From assembly GCF_007845675.1 (NCBI RefSeq), contig NZ_VOBR01000001.1, positions 62,001 through 126,000 of the forward strand: DNA of 64,000 nucleotides, in the 5' to 3' direction. Shown here one piece after another: positions 44,189 through 53,486 of the stretch (its first letter is position 1; the number at the start of each line of letters is the position of its first letter). The DNA comes from Lentzea tibetensis (lineage in GTDB: Bacteria; Actinomycetota; Actinomycetes; Mycobacteriales; Pseudonocardiaceae). A program made the position numbers and the translations under genes. The notes beneath the pieces were generated by a model. The model was not told the origin of the DNA and did no database searches. It was given only the letters and a program-made list of their open reading frames with translations.

Positions 44189-45161
44189 GCGCGGGCGAGG
44201 ACGCGTGCGGTACCAGCAACCGGGGTGACCCCGACCCGTCGGCGCGCACCGTCCAGATGTCGGTGCGGCCGTCGCCGGGCAACGCGTAGGCGAGGGTGCG
44301 GTCGTCGAGCCACGCCACCTGGTCGTCGATGCTGCGGGTCTCGGCGAGCGGTGTCTCCTTCATCGTCGCGAGGTCCAGCACGTGCTCGCGCCACGGCCGG
44401 GCGCCGTCCTGCTGCACGCGCTTCTTGAACGCGACGCGCGTGCCGTCCGGGGACAGCGACGGGCATTCGGCGTTCTCCCGCAGCGTTTCCGCCTGCCACG
44501 TGTCGAAGTCACCGCGCACCAGGTACGTCCGGCCGCCGGTGGACACCGTGGCGTAGAAGGTGCGGTTGTCCGCGGCGAACGTGACGCCCCAGTAGTTGAG
44601 GTCCTCCGCGCTGTGCCGCTCCCCCGCGACCCGCAGCACGATGCCCTCGATGTTGCTGGCGAGCTGGCCGTCGCGGCGGTCGAGCATCGCCGCGCGGGTC
44701 GAGAACGACCCCGGCGTGCTGTAGGAGTCGCCGGTGACGAACGTCGTCCACGCCGCCAGCGCGCCGTCCGGTGAGAGCCGCGCGCGGTTGGGCACGCCCG
44801 CGACGGCGGTCCGGTTGATCTCCGCCAGGCGCGCGTCGACCACCAGTGCGACCGCGCTGGGCAACGGGCCCGGCGCGTCGGCGAGGCACAACCCTGTGCC
44901 CGCGCTGACCGCGAAACGCCCGCAGCGCAACGAGCTCAGCCTGCGCGGCCCGGCCGGGTCGTCCAGCGACACCGACGCCACCGCACCCTGGTCGGGCCCG
45001 GCTGCCTCGTTGCGGAACACCAGCCGCCCCGGTGTGGTCAGGTCGACGGCAGCCGGGTCCACGGGTACGACGACAACGTCACGACCAGCGGCGTGCACGG
45101 TGTAGAACACCGCGGCCCCGGCCAGCACGAGCGTGGTCACCAACGCGATCAGGATCTTCAC
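44166..45161 (-). CDS. TolB-like beta-propeller membrane-anchored protein
   Basis: 331 aa from GTG 45161, which overlaps the MFS stop by 4 bp. An N-terminal membrane segment (ILIALVTTLVLAGAAVFYTV) anchors an outside domain with WD40/PD40-like propeller blades (ARLSPDGALAAWTTF; CPSLSPDGTRVAFKK; DDQVAWLDDRTLAYAL; TDIWTVRADGSGSPR). No enzymatic residues are seen. The coupling suggests a function linked to the transporter upstream, such as an accessory or sensing protein, which is inference. Confidence 0.8.
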   Translation of the reverse strand: MKILIALVTTLVLAGAAVFYTVHAAGRDVVVVPVDPAAVDLTTPGRLVFRNEAAGPDQGAVASVSLDDPAGPRRLSSLRCGRFAVSAGTGLCLADAPGPLPSAVALVVDARLAEINRTAVAGVPNRARLSPDGALAAWTTFVTGDSYSTPGSFSTRAAMLDRRDGQLASNIEGIVLRVAGERHSAEDLNYWGVTFAADNRTFYATVSTGGRTYLVRGDFDTWQAETLRENAECPSLSPDGTRVAFKKRVQQDGARPWREHVLDLATMKETPLAETRSIDDQVAWLDDRTLAYALPGDGRTDIWTVRADGSGSPRLLVPHASSPALSASAGA

Positions 45162-46387
45162 GGCACCTCCCGCAACGGCCGGGCGAACGCCAGCACGACG
45201 ACCAGCCCGAGTCCCCCGACAGCACAACCGATCGCGACGCCCTGGCCGAAACCGGTCCACAGCGCGCCGAACAGCACGGACGAGCACAGCCGCGCCACGG
45301 CCTGGCCGGTCTGCAGCACCGCGAGCCCGCTGGTCCGCAGCGCGGACGGCACCAGCGGCCCGGCCGCGGCCATGAGCACGCCGTCGGTCGCCGCGTAGAA
45401 CGCGCCGTGCGCGAGCACCACGAAGCCCAGCAACAGGAACCCGTCCACCGCGCCGAGCAGCGCCGCGTACGCCAGCAGCAACGCGAGGTGGCCGCAGAGG
45501 AACATCCGCCACCGGCCGACCCGGTCGGCGACCAGGCCGATCGGCACGGCCAGCAGCAGGTACACGCCCGCGGTGCCGAGCGGCAGCAGCGCCACGTACG
45601 CGGCCGGGATCTCCAGCCTGCTCTGCAGCAACAGGAACACGAACCCGTCGCCGACCGTCACCAGCCCGAGCGCGACCGCCCACAGGCACACCCGGCGCAG
45701 CGACCGGTCCCGCAGCAACCCCACCGCGGCGCGCATCGAGACCGCCGCCTTGGCCGGCACGGCCTCGCGCTTGTCGCGCACGAACAACACCAGCAGGACG
45801 ACGCCCAGCACGGCGAAGCAGAAGCTGGTGAAGAACACGGCGTCGTAGCCGCCCGCGACCGTCCACAGCAGACCGAACGCGACCAGCGGGCCGAGGAACG
45901 CGCCGACGGTGTCCATCGCGCGGTGCACCCCGAACGCCCGGCCCAGCGCCGAGGGTTCGCTGCTCAACGAGATGAGCGCGTCCCGCGGCGCGGTGCGCAG
46001 GCCTTTGCCGGTGCGGTCGGCGGCGAGCACGAGTCCCAGCGCGGCGGCGGACGAACCGGCCGCGAGCAGGCCGAGCTTCGCGACCGCGGAGACGCCGTAG
46101 CCGATGCCCGCGACGAGCTTGCGGCGTTGGAACCGGTCGGCGAGGTTGCCGCCCGCGATCCGGACGAACGCCGTCACGCCCGAGTACAGCCCGTCCAGCA
46201 GGCCGAACTGGAGTGGCGAGAACCCCAGTCCCAGCACCAGGTACAGGGGCAGGACGGCGGTGACCATCTCGGACGAGATGTCGGTGACGAGGCTGACGAC
46301 GCCGAGCGCGACGACGTTGGCGGCGACTCGGCCGGTTCCGGTTTTCGGCACGGCCAAGTCTGTCCGGCGGGCTGACGCGATGTACAC
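45158..46387 (-). CDS. MFS transporter
   Basis: 409 aa with about 12 membrane segments. The N-terminal half begins NVVALGVVSLVTDISSEMV, and the cytoplasmic loop between helices 2 and 3 carries GGNLADRFQRRK (the family GxLaDRxGRR motif). A further loop has AADRTGKGLRTAPRDALI, seen in MFS members annotated as efflux or PucC-like. No substrate can be named. It sits downstream of a strong hairpin that ends the phosphatase gene, and is coupled to the TolB-like gene. Confidence 0.88.
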   Translation of the reverse strand: MYIASARRTDLAVPKTGTGRVAANVVALGVVSLVTDISSEMVTAVLPLYLVLGLGFSPLQFGLLDGLYSGVTAFVRIAGGNLADRFQRRKLVAGIGYGVSAVAKLGLLAAGSSAAALGLVLAADRTGKGLRTAPRDALISLSSEPSALGRAFGVHRAMDTVGAFLGPLVAFGLLWTVAGGYDAVFFTSFCFAVLGVVLLVLFVRDKREAVPAKAAVSMRAAVGLLRDRSLRRVCLWAVALGLVTVGDGFVFLLLQSRLEIPAAYVALLPLGTAGVYLLLAVPIGLVADRVGRWRMFLCGHLALLLAYAALLGAVDGFLLLGFVVLAHGAFYAATDGVLMAAAGPLVPSALRTSGLAVLQTGQAVARLCSSVLFGALWTGFGQGVAIGCAVGGLGLVVVLAFARPLREVP

Positions 46388-46401
46388 GGGGAACCTCCTG
46401 G

Positions 46402-46431
46402 CCCGGCGCTCCCCCGCCGGGGAGCGCCGGG
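46402..46431 (-). terminator. Strong hairpin terminator after the metallophosphatase gene
   Basis: Perfect 13-bp stem CCCGGCGCTCCCC / GGGGAGCGCCGGG with a 4-base loop, 12 bp after the phosphatase stop and 14 bp before the MFS start. It lacks a U-tract. It probably ends phosphatase transcription and could limit read-through into the MFS gene. Confidence 0.7.
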
Positions 46432-46442
46432 AACGGGCCGCG

Positions 46443-48014
46443 TCAGCGGCAGGTGTACGGACCGGCCTTGTCGAGCACCTTGCCGTCGATGCCGATGATC
46501 TCCCACGAGTAGGAGCGGCCGGAGAGCGTCAGCTTCATGACGCCGTGCTTCGCGAACGACTTCTCCACGCCCACCCGCGGCTTGATCTGGGTGTAGAGGT
46601 TGTCGCCGCCGATGCCGACGATCGCCGAGCGGATCCCGTTCGCCTCGTCGACCTTGCCACTCGCGTTCAGCGGCTTGATCCGCTCGTAGTGGTGGTCGTG
46701 CCCGCTGAACACCACGTCGGCCTTCGCCTTGAGCAGCTCGTCCCAGAACGGCGCGATGGGCTTCAGGTCGCCGTACTGGCCGGAGTTGAACCGCGGGTGG
46801 TGCCAGTAGCCCGCCACGCACGCCTTGGTGTTGCTCGCGAGGTCCTGCCGCAGCCAGGTGATCTGGTCACCGGTGACGCCGTCGGTCAGCGGGTCGGAGT
46901 CGAGCGCGACGAAGTGCCAGTCGCCGATCTCCCAGCTGTAGTAAGGCTTTCCCTGCGGGGTGGCGATGGCGTTGCCGAAGTACGACTTGTAGCCGTTGAG
47001 CTTGTCGTACCACTCGTGGTTGCCCGGCGTGGGCCTGGTGATCGCCTTGAACTTGCCCCACGTCTTGTCGTAGTAGGTGAGGTACTCCTCCAGCGTGCCG
47101 TTGTCGTACTGGTTGTCACCCACGGTCAGCACGTGCTGCGGCTTGATCCCCTCGACCAGCTTGGCGGTCTGGGTGTGCTCGGACGGCACCTCGCGCTTCG
47201 CGATGTCACCGGCGACGACGAGCACGATCCCGTTGCCGCTGCCGGGTTGCGTCGACGCCTGCACGGGTGCGCTGGCCGATGACAGGTTGCCCGCCGCGTC
47301 ACGGGCGCGCACGGTGTAGGTGAACGTGGTGCCGGACGCCAGTCCCGTGTCGGCGTACCCGGTGGTGGCCGAGGTCGCGACGACGTTGCCGTTGCGCAGC
47401 ACCTCGTAGCCGGTCACGCCCACGTCGTCCTGCGCGGCCTGCCACGCCAGCGTCACCGAGTCCGTCGTGGACGCCGTGACGGCCAGACCGGTGGGCGCGG
47501 TCGGCGGCGTGACGTCACCGCCACCGGTGCGCGAGCCGTACACCTCCAGCTCCCACAACGAGTACCCGTACGCGGTGGCGCGCTTCGTCCCGTGCACGCG
47601 GACGTAACGGCCCGACGCGGACAGCCCGGCGATCTCGTCCGTGCCGCCGTCGCCGCCGGTCACGGTCTTGCGGGTCGTCCACGTGGTGCCGTCGTTCGAC
47701 GTCTCCACCCGGTAGTCCTCGGCGTAGGCCGCCTCCCAGCTGAGCTTCACTCGGGTGACCGTGGCCGGGCCGCCGAGGTCGACGGCGATCCACTGCGGGT
47801 CGGCGCCCTCCGCGCTCGCCCAGCGGGTCGTGGCGGAGCCGTCCACCGCGAGCGCGCCGGAGAGCGTCGCGTCCTCAGTGGATGACGTCGTGGTCGGTTT
47901 GTTCTGCGACAGCAGGGATTCCGCGGCTGCGGCCGTTCCGGACGCGACCAAGGGTGTCGCGAGCACGGGTACGGCCCCCAGGACGACCGCCCAGCGGATG
48001 AATCGTCGGGACAT
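46443..48014 (-). CDS. Secreted metallophosphatase with F5/8C and FN3 domains
   Basis: 523 aa from ATG 48014 with GGAGG upstream. A Sec signal (residues 1-31, ending GTAAAAES) is followed by an F5/8 type C (discoidin/CBM32-like) domain (about 35-160) and an FN3 domain (about 165-260). The C-terminal half is a calcineurin-like phosphatase. Metal-binding motifs are VVAGDI, TVGDNQYDNG, PGNHEWY, GYWHHPRF and FSGHDHHYER. All five are intact. It is probably an extracellular phosphoesterase that binds carbohydrate surfaces through the N-terminal domain. Confidence 0.93.
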   Translation of the reverse strand: MSRRFIRWAVVLGAVPVLATPLVASGTAAAAESLLSQNKPTTTSSTEDATLSGALAVDGSATTRWASAEGADPQWIAVDLGGPATVTRVKLSWEAAYAEDYRVETSNDGTTWTTRKTVTGGDGGTDEIAGLSASGRYVRVHGTKRATAYGYSLWELEVYGSRTGGGDVTPPTAPTGLAVTASTTDSVTLAWQAAQDDVGVTGYEVLRNGNVVATSATTGYADTGLASGTTFTYTVRARDAAGNLSSASAPVQASTQPGSGNGIVLVVAGDIAKREVPSEHTQTAKLVEGIKPQHVLTVGDNQYDNGTLEEYLTYYDKTWGKFKAITRPTPGNHEWYDKLNGYKSYFGNAIATPQGKPYYSWEIGDWHFVALDSDPLTDGVTGDQITWLRQDLASNTKACVAGYWHHPRFNSGQYGDLKPIAPFWDELLKAKADVVFSGHDHHYERIKPLNASGKVDEANGIRSAIVGIGGDNLYTQIKPRVGVEKSFAKHGVMKLTLSGRSYSWEIIGIDGKVLDKAGPYTCR

Positions 48015-48341
48015 GGCACCTCCACCAGGAATGGAGCATTTAGTAAAGAAGCTTTCCAATTGAATTGGAGGTTAACGACCGGGAAACGGAGCGTCAACAC
48101 CTAGTTGTGTCCACTCCGGACCTTGAATTCCTTGACAGGCAAGGGAAATAGGTCACTCACCGAGTGTCATGCATGGTCAATTCAGCTGAACGCGTTGGCA
48201 ATTCCTGATCGGACACCCAGGGCCACTTGTCAAGTCGATGCGGTCTTTCGGCCCTGACCGCGGGGGTCGTGCGCTACGCGCGGCGACACCGAGCGGCGTG
48301 GTTGGCTTGGACGTACCCGTCCGCACGAGGGAAGGACCGCC
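48015..48341. promoter_or_regulatory. Divergent promoter region with palindrome CCAATTGAATTGG
   Basis: 327 bp between the phosphatase and cupin genes, with no gene seen. A 13-bp perfect palindrome CCAATT-G-AATTGG lies at 48056-48068, next to AAAG-AAG-CTTT (48045-48055), 30-55 bp upstream of the phosphatase start. The arrangement recalls operators of secreted-enzyme genes controlled by ROK-type regulators, but the factor is unknown. CACTC-ACC-GAGTG is a second small repeat nearer the cupin. Confidence 0.5.
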
Positions 48342-48707
48342 ATGGCCGGTCTGCAGAGCATGAGTTTCGACAAACCAGAGGAAACCCGCCCGTTCGAACA
48401 GGACAAGGGTCATCTGGATCTGGTCAACATCAACTCCGGACCGATCGGTCGCGGGGTGTTCGAGCCCGGATGGCACTGGGCCGAGCACGTGAAGCCCATC
48501 GCCAAGACGGAGAGTTGCCAGACCGCGCACATGGGCTACTGCGTGTCAGGCCGGATGAAGATCGTCATGGACGACGGCCAGGAAGCCGAGTTCGGCCCCG
48601 GCGACCTGATGATCGCCCCACCCGGACACGACGCGTGGACCGTGGGCTCCGAGCCGTGCGTCCTGATCGACTGGCAGGGTGCGACCGACTACGCCAAGCG
48701 ACGCTGA
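48342..48707 (+). CDS. Cupin domain protein
   Basis: 121 aa, ATG after GAGGGAAGGA. A single small beta-barrel cupin: motif 1 is seen near GWHWAEHVKP and SCQTAHMGYCVSG, motif 2 as FGPGDLMIAPPGHDAW. Possible metal ligands are H and E residues in these stretches. The protein has no partner domain. Similar small cupins occur with stress genes in actinobacteria; the substrate is unknown. It precedes three other small stress-type genes on the same strand, each with its own spacing, so a common operon is not certain. Confidence 0.88.
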   Translation: MAGLQSMSFDKPEETRPFEQDKGHLDLVNINSGPIGRGVFEPGWHWAEHVKPIAKTESCQTAHMGYCVSGRMKIVMDDGQEAEFGPGDLMIAPPGHDAWTVGSEPCVLIDWQGATDYAKRR

Positions 48708-48869
48708 CTCTCGCCGGCGCGTGACCGGGAGCCGATCAGGACAGCACCACCCGATCGAGTGGTGACCGCCGACGTTGCTTGTGCGGAGACTCAGCTGGTC
48801 TCTAGCCTTCGACCCCTCATCCCCGCCCGCCTGGACCCCGCGGTCGCCACGGTTCTTGAGGAGACTCCC

Positions 48870-49229
48870 GTGAGCACCGTCCGCAACCAGGTCATCGAGC
48901 GGTTCGCCGTCACCGACCATCCGAACGGGCCGGGGTCGGTCGTGATCACGGTGCACGGCGAGGTCGACCTGCTCAGCGGCCCACTGCTGCACGCCCGCCT
49001 GCAGGAGCACATCCACGAGGCCGGCCCCGATCTGGTCGTCGACCTCACGGCGGTGAGGCACTTCGGGAGCTCCGGCCTCACCACTTTGATGGCCGCGTGG
49101 AATGCGACGGTGATCGCTGGAGTCGCGTTCCGCGTGGTCGCCCGCACGCGGACGGTCCTTCACCCGCTCCGGATAACAGGGGTCGACCGCATCGTCGACG
49201 TGGTCCCCGACCTGACCACGACATCCTGA
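48870..49229 (+). CDS. STAS domain anti-sigma factor antagonist
   Basis: 119 aa from GTG 48870 with GAGGAG six bases upstream. It shows the SpoIIAA/RsbV-like fold: VVITVHGEVDLLSG, then LVVDLTAVRHFGSSGLTTLM. The Ser pair in FGSSGL is where partner kinases phosphorylate this family. It should release a sigma factor by binding an anti-sigma kinase when unphosphorylated. No anti-sigma gene is nearby in the window, so the partner is elsewhere. Confidence 0.9.
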   Translation: MSTVRNQVIERFAVTDHPNGPGSVVITVHGEVDLLSGPLLHARLQEHIHEAGPDLVVDLTAVRHFGSSGLTTLMAAWNATVIAGVAFRVVARTRTVLHPLRITGVDRIVDVVPDLTTTS

Positions 49230-49400
49230 GATTCTCAGCAGAAACACGAGCGCCCAACGCACCGGCGACCTCCATTGGGGCTACGGTGGAGTCACCCCTG
49301 AAACCAGCGGCCGCACTGGCCTCGTGAGGAAGCGTCAGCGAGCACCGTCACCGACAGGAGGCGCCGACCGGCGCAACACTCCACAAAGGACGGTATCCGC

Positions 49401-49784
49401 ATGAACGAAACCCATGACGACGCTGCGGTGGTCACCGAGCGCCTGCACCTCGCCACCGGCTTCCTCGCGACAGAACGCGGCTGGGTCGTGGAACGCCTGG
49501 CCGCGCTGGGATCGCGTCTGCGGTCCTATCGCGACGACCAGGTCGAGCTGGAGATCAGCGTGAAGGACCGCCGGGGCGCGGAGCAACGGGTCACCCTGGA
49601 GTGCTGGATCAACCGCGTCCCCCGCCAGCACCTCGTCGCCACGTCCTCGGCGCGGGACCTGCCGGTGGCGCTCAACGAGGTCCGCATCGAGCTGATCCGT
49701 CAGGTCGACGAGGCCAAGACGCGCACCGAACCGCGCAGCAACCGCGTGCTCAGGGTCGTGCCCGCACTGCCCGAGCTCGACTAG
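49401..49784 (+). CDS. HPF/RaiA-like ribosome-associated protein
   Basis: 127 aa. The core LGSRLRSYRDDQVELEISVKD, with LECWINRVPRQHLVATSSARD and ALNEVRIELIRQVDEAK, resembles the HPF/RaiA (sigma 54 modulation) fold. There is no long-form C-terminal dimerisation domain. The family binds the 30S subunit and hibernates ribosomes under stress. The match is by pattern only and moderate. The location between STAS and DUF5994 genes supports a stress role. Confidence 0.65.
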   Translation: MNETHDDAAVVTERLHLATGFLATERGWVVERLAALGSRLRSYRDDQVELEISVKDRRGAEQRVTLECWINRVPRQHLVATSSARDLPVALNEVRIELIRQVDEAKTRTEPRSNRVLRVVPALPELD

Positions 49785-49931
49785 CCGCGACCAGCGCTGC
49801 TTCCGGGCTCTCGGCGTAGGCTGGGGGTACCGGAGGCGAACGAGCACCCGCGGTTTCGCGGATGCCGCCTCGGGCGCACGAGCAATCCCCGGCACGCGCG
49901 GATGGCGCTGGCCGGAGGCGGGAGCGCCGAG

Positions 49932-50471
49932 ATGATCTCGGATCAGCTCAGTCCCACGCGGATGAACCGGCAGGGCCTCGCGCTGCGCCTGCAGATGAAA
50001 CCGGCCGGTGCGGCACGAGGGCACCTCAGCGGCGGCTGGTGGCCGTGGTCGGACGACCCGGCACGCGAGTTCCCCGTTCTGGTAGCGGCTTTGGGCGCGT
50101 GGGTCGGGCCGGTCAACCGCGTCTCCTACCACCTCGACACCTGGGGTCAGATCGCGCGGAAAGCACCGGTGGACGGCAGGCTGGTGCGCTTCGAGGGCTT
50201 CCACTCGATGGACCCGCACACCGTCGTGGTGATCGGGTCGGACCACCGGCGGGTCAGCCTGCTGGTCGTGCCTCCCAGCACGCCAGGAGGTGCGGCTCGC
50301 GCGGCGCTGAGGGCGGCCGCCGACCGCGACTCCACCGCCGGCGCCGCCGAAATCCTGGCCAGCAACGGCATTCCCGTGCACGGGCCGAGCCCCGTGCTCA
50401 TCCCGCGCGCCCGCTCGGCTGAGCCGGTGGCGGAAGAGCGTTGGGAAGCCGAGGGCGGTCACCTCCGCTGA
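49932..50471 (+). CDS. DUF5994 family protein
   Basis: 179 aa from ATG 49932 (MISDQLSPTRMNRQGLALRL), with GGCGGGAG upstream; ATG 49902 is in frame but has no ribosome-binding site. Conserved phrases are GHLSGGWWPWSDD, VNRVSYHLDTWG, RLVRFEGFHSMDPHTVVV and RRVSLLVVPP. These define a soluble actinobacterial family of unknown function, often present in several copies near stress and STAS genes. Confidence 0.8.
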   Translation: MISDQLSPTRMNRQGLALRLQMKPAGAARGHLSGGWWPWSDDPAREFPVLVAALGAWVGPVNRVSYHLDTWGQIARKAPVDGRLVRFEGFHSMDPHTVVVIGSDHRRVSLLVVPPSTPGGAARAALRAAADRDSTAGAAEILASNGIPVHGPSPVLIPRARSAEPVAEERWEAEGGHLR

Positions 50472-50513
50472 GGACCCCGCGGGGACGGCTTCCGCGCCGC
50501 CCGGCGCGTCCGA

Positions 50514-51068
50514 TCACCTCGCCCCGGTCAGCGTCCGCACCCGCTGCGCGGGAGGCGTCGCGCCCCGCGGCGAGCGCCGCACCTTGCCCCACGGCTTGAA
50601 CACCGACAGCAGGTAGGCGATCACCAGCAGGGTCGGCGCGACGACCACCGGGTACAGCAGGTCGCCCGGCACGGCCGCGGCCGGGTCGCCGGCCACCATG
50701 CGCTCACCGATGCTCGCCGCGTCACCGATTCCGGGTCGCAGTGCGAAGAAGATGAGCGCGGACATGACCACGTTGATCACGAGCTTCACCGCGACCCAGC
50801 GGTACCGCACCAGCCCGTACTTGCTGCCGATCCCCAGCACCACGCCGGACACGAGGCACACGACGCTCGTGCCGAACATCGGCCAGATCGCGAACAGGTC
50901 GACCGCCTGGATCGCCGTGCCCGCGGTGCGCGGGTCGTCGGCCACCAGTGACACGACGACCAGGATGCCGAGCGCCAGGTCGATGCCGAACCAGGCGGCC
51001 GCGGTGAGGATGTGCACGAGCAGCACGGTCTTGCGGGTGCGGCCGCTGAGCTTGCGCGTCGTGGTCAT
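50514..51068 (-). CDS. DUF2269-like integral membrane protein
   Basis: 184 aa with four membrane segments. It starts MTTTRKLSGRTRKTVLLVHI; other segments include FAIWPMFGTSVVCLVSGVVLGIG cut into two, WVAVKLVINVVMSALIFFAL, and LLYPVVVAPTLLVIAYLLSV. The first helix with VHILTAAAWFG is typical of DUF2269-like proteins. Function unknown. The C-terminal tail is basic and cytoplasmic (KPWGKVRRSPRG). Confidence 0.75.
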   Translation of the reverse strand: MTTTRKLSGRTRKTVLLVHILTAAAWFGIDLALGILVVVSLVADDPRTAGTAIQAVDLFAIWPMFGTSVVCLVSGVVLGIGSKYGLVRYRWVAVKLVINVVMSALIFFALRPGIGDAASIGERMVAGDPAAAVPGDLLYPVVVAPTLLVIAYLLSVFKPWGKVRRSPRGATPPAQRVRTLTGAR

Positions 51069-51176
51069 CGCCGGTCAACTCCTCCTGGTGACGTCTGGTC
51101 GTCGACCATGGTCGTCACCGGGCGGAGCGACGGAATCCGTTCACGCGCGGCTGTGCCGTACGCAGGTTTGCGTACG

Positions 51177-52340
51177 TCAGTCGGCAGGCACCGCCAGCGC
51201 CAGGGTCAGCTCCAGCACCCGGCGCGGGTCGTCGAGCGCGGTGCCGAACAGCTCGCGCAGCTGGCTCATGCGGTAACGCACGGTCTGCGCGTGCACGAAC
51301 AGCTCCGCCGCCACGTCGTCTCGCCTGCCCTGGTGCAGCAGCCACGAGCGCAACGTCTCCTCCAGCCTGCGCCGGGTGGCCGGACGCAGTGAGTCCAGCG
51401 GGCTCAGCGCGCGGGCCCGCAGGTCGGCGTGCGCCTCGACGTCCGCGCCGACCACCAGCTCGACCAGTCGTTCCTCGGTGTCCAGCGGGCCGTCGCCACG
51501 CATGGCGTGCGCCCGCACGGCACGCGCGAACGACGCCGCCACGCGCGTCCACGGCCGCACGGGTCCCACGACGGCCCGGTACTCGCCCACCACCCGCAAC
51601 AGGTGGGCGCGGGTCGCGTCCGGCACCAGGAGCACCGCCGTCGGCTCGGCGAGACCGGCCGCGTCCTCGGCCAGCAGCAGCGTGCCCTCCGGCAGCAGGC
51701 GCTGGGTCATGTGCGCGTGTCCGGACGGCAGCAGCACCGCGGTGAGCGTGTCCGGTGGCTTCCACGAGGCGCGATCGGCCGCCGCGACCAGCAGCTCGTC
51801 GGTGGCGCCCGCGAGCAGGTCGCGGCCGAGCTGTTCCAGGTAGCGCTCGCGGGCCCGGCCGCTGGTCGCCAGCTCGTCGGCGTGGCCTGCCGCGCTCGCC
51901 GCGGACAGCTCGTCGATGTAGGCGAACACGAGCTCGGCGAACTTGGCGAGCAGGTCAGCGGGCATCCCCGCCGACACCGCCGTGCTCGACAGCCCGCGCC
52001 ACGCCACGCGCGCGCCCACCCGGTAGGCCGCCAGCAGCGCGTCCATCGTGCGGCCGTCGCGGGCCTCTCCCCTGCCCAGCTCGTACGCCGCCTCCGCGCC
52101 GACGGCCAGCACACCTGTACCGCCGACGACGTCGAGGAACGTGCCCAGTGCGGTCCGCACCGCCCGGCGGATGGTCGTGCCCATCCGGCCCGCCCACGCA
52201 CCCGCGTAGCTGGGGACCTCCTGGATCACCGCCCGGATCACCTCGTCCGCCGTGGCCGACAGCGACCTGCGCAGCCTGGCGGCCGTCGCCACGTCGATGT
52301 CGAACTCGGCTGCTCCCTGAACCGTGCGGCTCTCGGACAT
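51177..52340 (-). CDS. PucR-type helix-turn-helix regulator
   Basis: 387 aa from ATG 52340 (MSESRTVQGAAEF), GAGGAAC upstream; ATG 52385 is a weaker option. The N-terminal half is an all-helical sensor (RsbRD-like; ATAARLRRSLSATADEVIRAV). The C-terminus holds the PucR helix-turn-helix: LRSWLLHQGRRDDVAAELFV followed by HAQTVRYRMSQLRELFG. It is divergent from the ferredoxin reductase-desaturase pair across 85 bp, so it probably controls that pair. Confidence 0.88.
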   Translation of the reverse strand: MSESRTVQGAAEFDIDVATAARLRRSLSATADEVIRAVIQEVPSYAGAWAGRMGTTIRRAVRTALGTFLDVVGGTGVLAVGAEAAYELGRGEARDGRTMDALLAAYRVGARVAWRGLSSTAVSAGMPADLLAKFAELVFAYIDELSAASAAGHADELATSGRARERYLEQLGRDLLAGATDELLVAAADRASWKPPDTLTAVLLPSGHAHMTQRLLPEGTLLLAEDAAGLAEPTAVLLVPDATRAHLLRVVGEYRAVVGPVRPWTRVAASFARAVRAHAMRGDGPLDTEERLVELVVGADVEAHADLRARALSPLDSLRPATRRRLEETLRSWLLHQGRRDDVAAELFVHAQTVRYRMSQLRELFGTALDDPRRVLELTLALAVPAD

Positions 52341-52425
52341 TTTTTGTTCCTCACGAACAATCCACGGCGGTGAATTCACGTCCAACGGTCAGGACTTTAC
52401 GCGCCGGAGCGCACATGCTGGACAC

Positions 52426-53475
52426 ATGACGAGCACCTCGCTGAGGAGCCGGGCACTTCGGCTGCTGGAGTCGGTCACCACGCCGCTCCTGCCGTCGGAC
52501 TACCTGGACCTGGTCGACCCGCTGCGTGCGGGCGCCGACCTGCGCGGCCGCATCGAGGCGATCCGCTCCGAGACCCGTGACGCGGCCACCGTCGTGATCC
52601 GGCCGGGACGCGGCTGGCGCGGGCACGTGCCCGGCCAGTACGTCCGGATCGGCATCGACGTGGCCGGTGTCCGCCAGTGGCGGGCCTACTCCGTGACCTC
52701 CGCGCGTCCCGACGGCCGCATCACGATCACCGTGAAGGCCATCCCGGACGGCAAGGTCAGCAACCACATCGTGCGCCACGCGAAGGTCGGCACGATCATC
52801 CAGCTCGACCAGGCGAGCGGCGAGTTCGTGATCCCCGCGAAGCGCCCGGCCAAGACCCTGTTCCTGACCGCGGGCAGCGGCATCACCCCGGTGATGGGCA
52901 TGCTGCGCGGCCACCAGCTGGACGACGTCGTCCTGCTGCACTCCGCCCCGACCGCCGACGACGTGATCTTCGGTGCCGAGCTCAGGGGCCTGAGGGACCG
53001 GATCCGGCTGATCGAGCTGCACACCGACACCGACGGCATGCTCGACGTGAGCAGGATCGACGAGCACGTGCCCGACTGGGCCGAGCGCGAGACGTGGGCG
53101 TGCGGGCCGCAGGGCCTGCTCAACGCCGTCGAGGAGCACTGGGACCAGCGCGGCATCGCGAACCGGCTGCACACCGAGCGGTTCCGGCCCTCCGTGCTGG
53201 TGACCGGTGAGGGCGGCCCCGTGACTTTCAGCCGCACCGGCAAGACGATCGAGGCAGACGGCTCGACGCCGCTGCTCGACGTCGGCGAGCAGAACGGCGT
53301 GCTGATGCCGTCCGGCTGCCGGATGGGCATCTGCTTCGGCTGCGTCTCCCCGCTGCGCGAGGGCGCGGTGCGCGACCTGCGCACCGGCGAGATCACCACC
53401 GCCGCGCCCGGCGACGGCGTCATCATCCAGACCTGCGTGTCCGCGGCCGCGAGCGCCTGCGACATCGACCGCTAG
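52426..53475 (+). CDS. Ferredoxin reductase with [2Fe-2S] domain (desaturase electron donor)
   Basis: 349 aa from ATG 52426. It has a FAD-binding barrel (VPGQYVRIG; RAYSVTSA), an NAD(P) domain (FLTAGSGITPVMGML; WACGPQGLL) and a C-terminal plant-type [2Fe-2S] ferredoxin domain with Cys in SGCRMGICFGC and QTCVS. The layout equals mycobacterial Rv3230c, which feeds electrons to the DesA3 stearoyl-CoA desaturase. The desaturase gene follows 11 bp downstream, in the same order of function. Confidence 0.93.
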   Translation: MTSTSLRSRALRLLESVTTPLLPSDYLDLVDPLRAGADLRGRIEAIRSETRDAATVVIRPGRGWRGHVPGQYVRIGIDVAGVRQWRAYSVTSARPDGRITITVKAIPDGKVSNHIVRHAKVGTIIQLDQASGEFVIPAKRPAKTLFLTAGSGITPVMGMLRGHQLDDVVLLHSAPTADDVIFGAELRGLRDRIRLIELHTDTDGMLDVSRIDEHVPDWAERETWACGPQGLLNAVEEHWDQRGIANRLHTERFRPSVLVTGEGGPVTFSRTGKTIEADGSTPLLDVGEQNGVLMPSGCRMGICFGCVSPLREGAVRDLRTGEITTAAPGDGVIIQTCVSAAASACDIDR

Positions 53476-53486
53476 GAAGCGAGACC

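Noticed and set aside
49902-49931. Earlier ATG for the DUF5994 gene
   Set aside because: No ribosome-binding site and residues before the second ATG are not part of the conserved domain.
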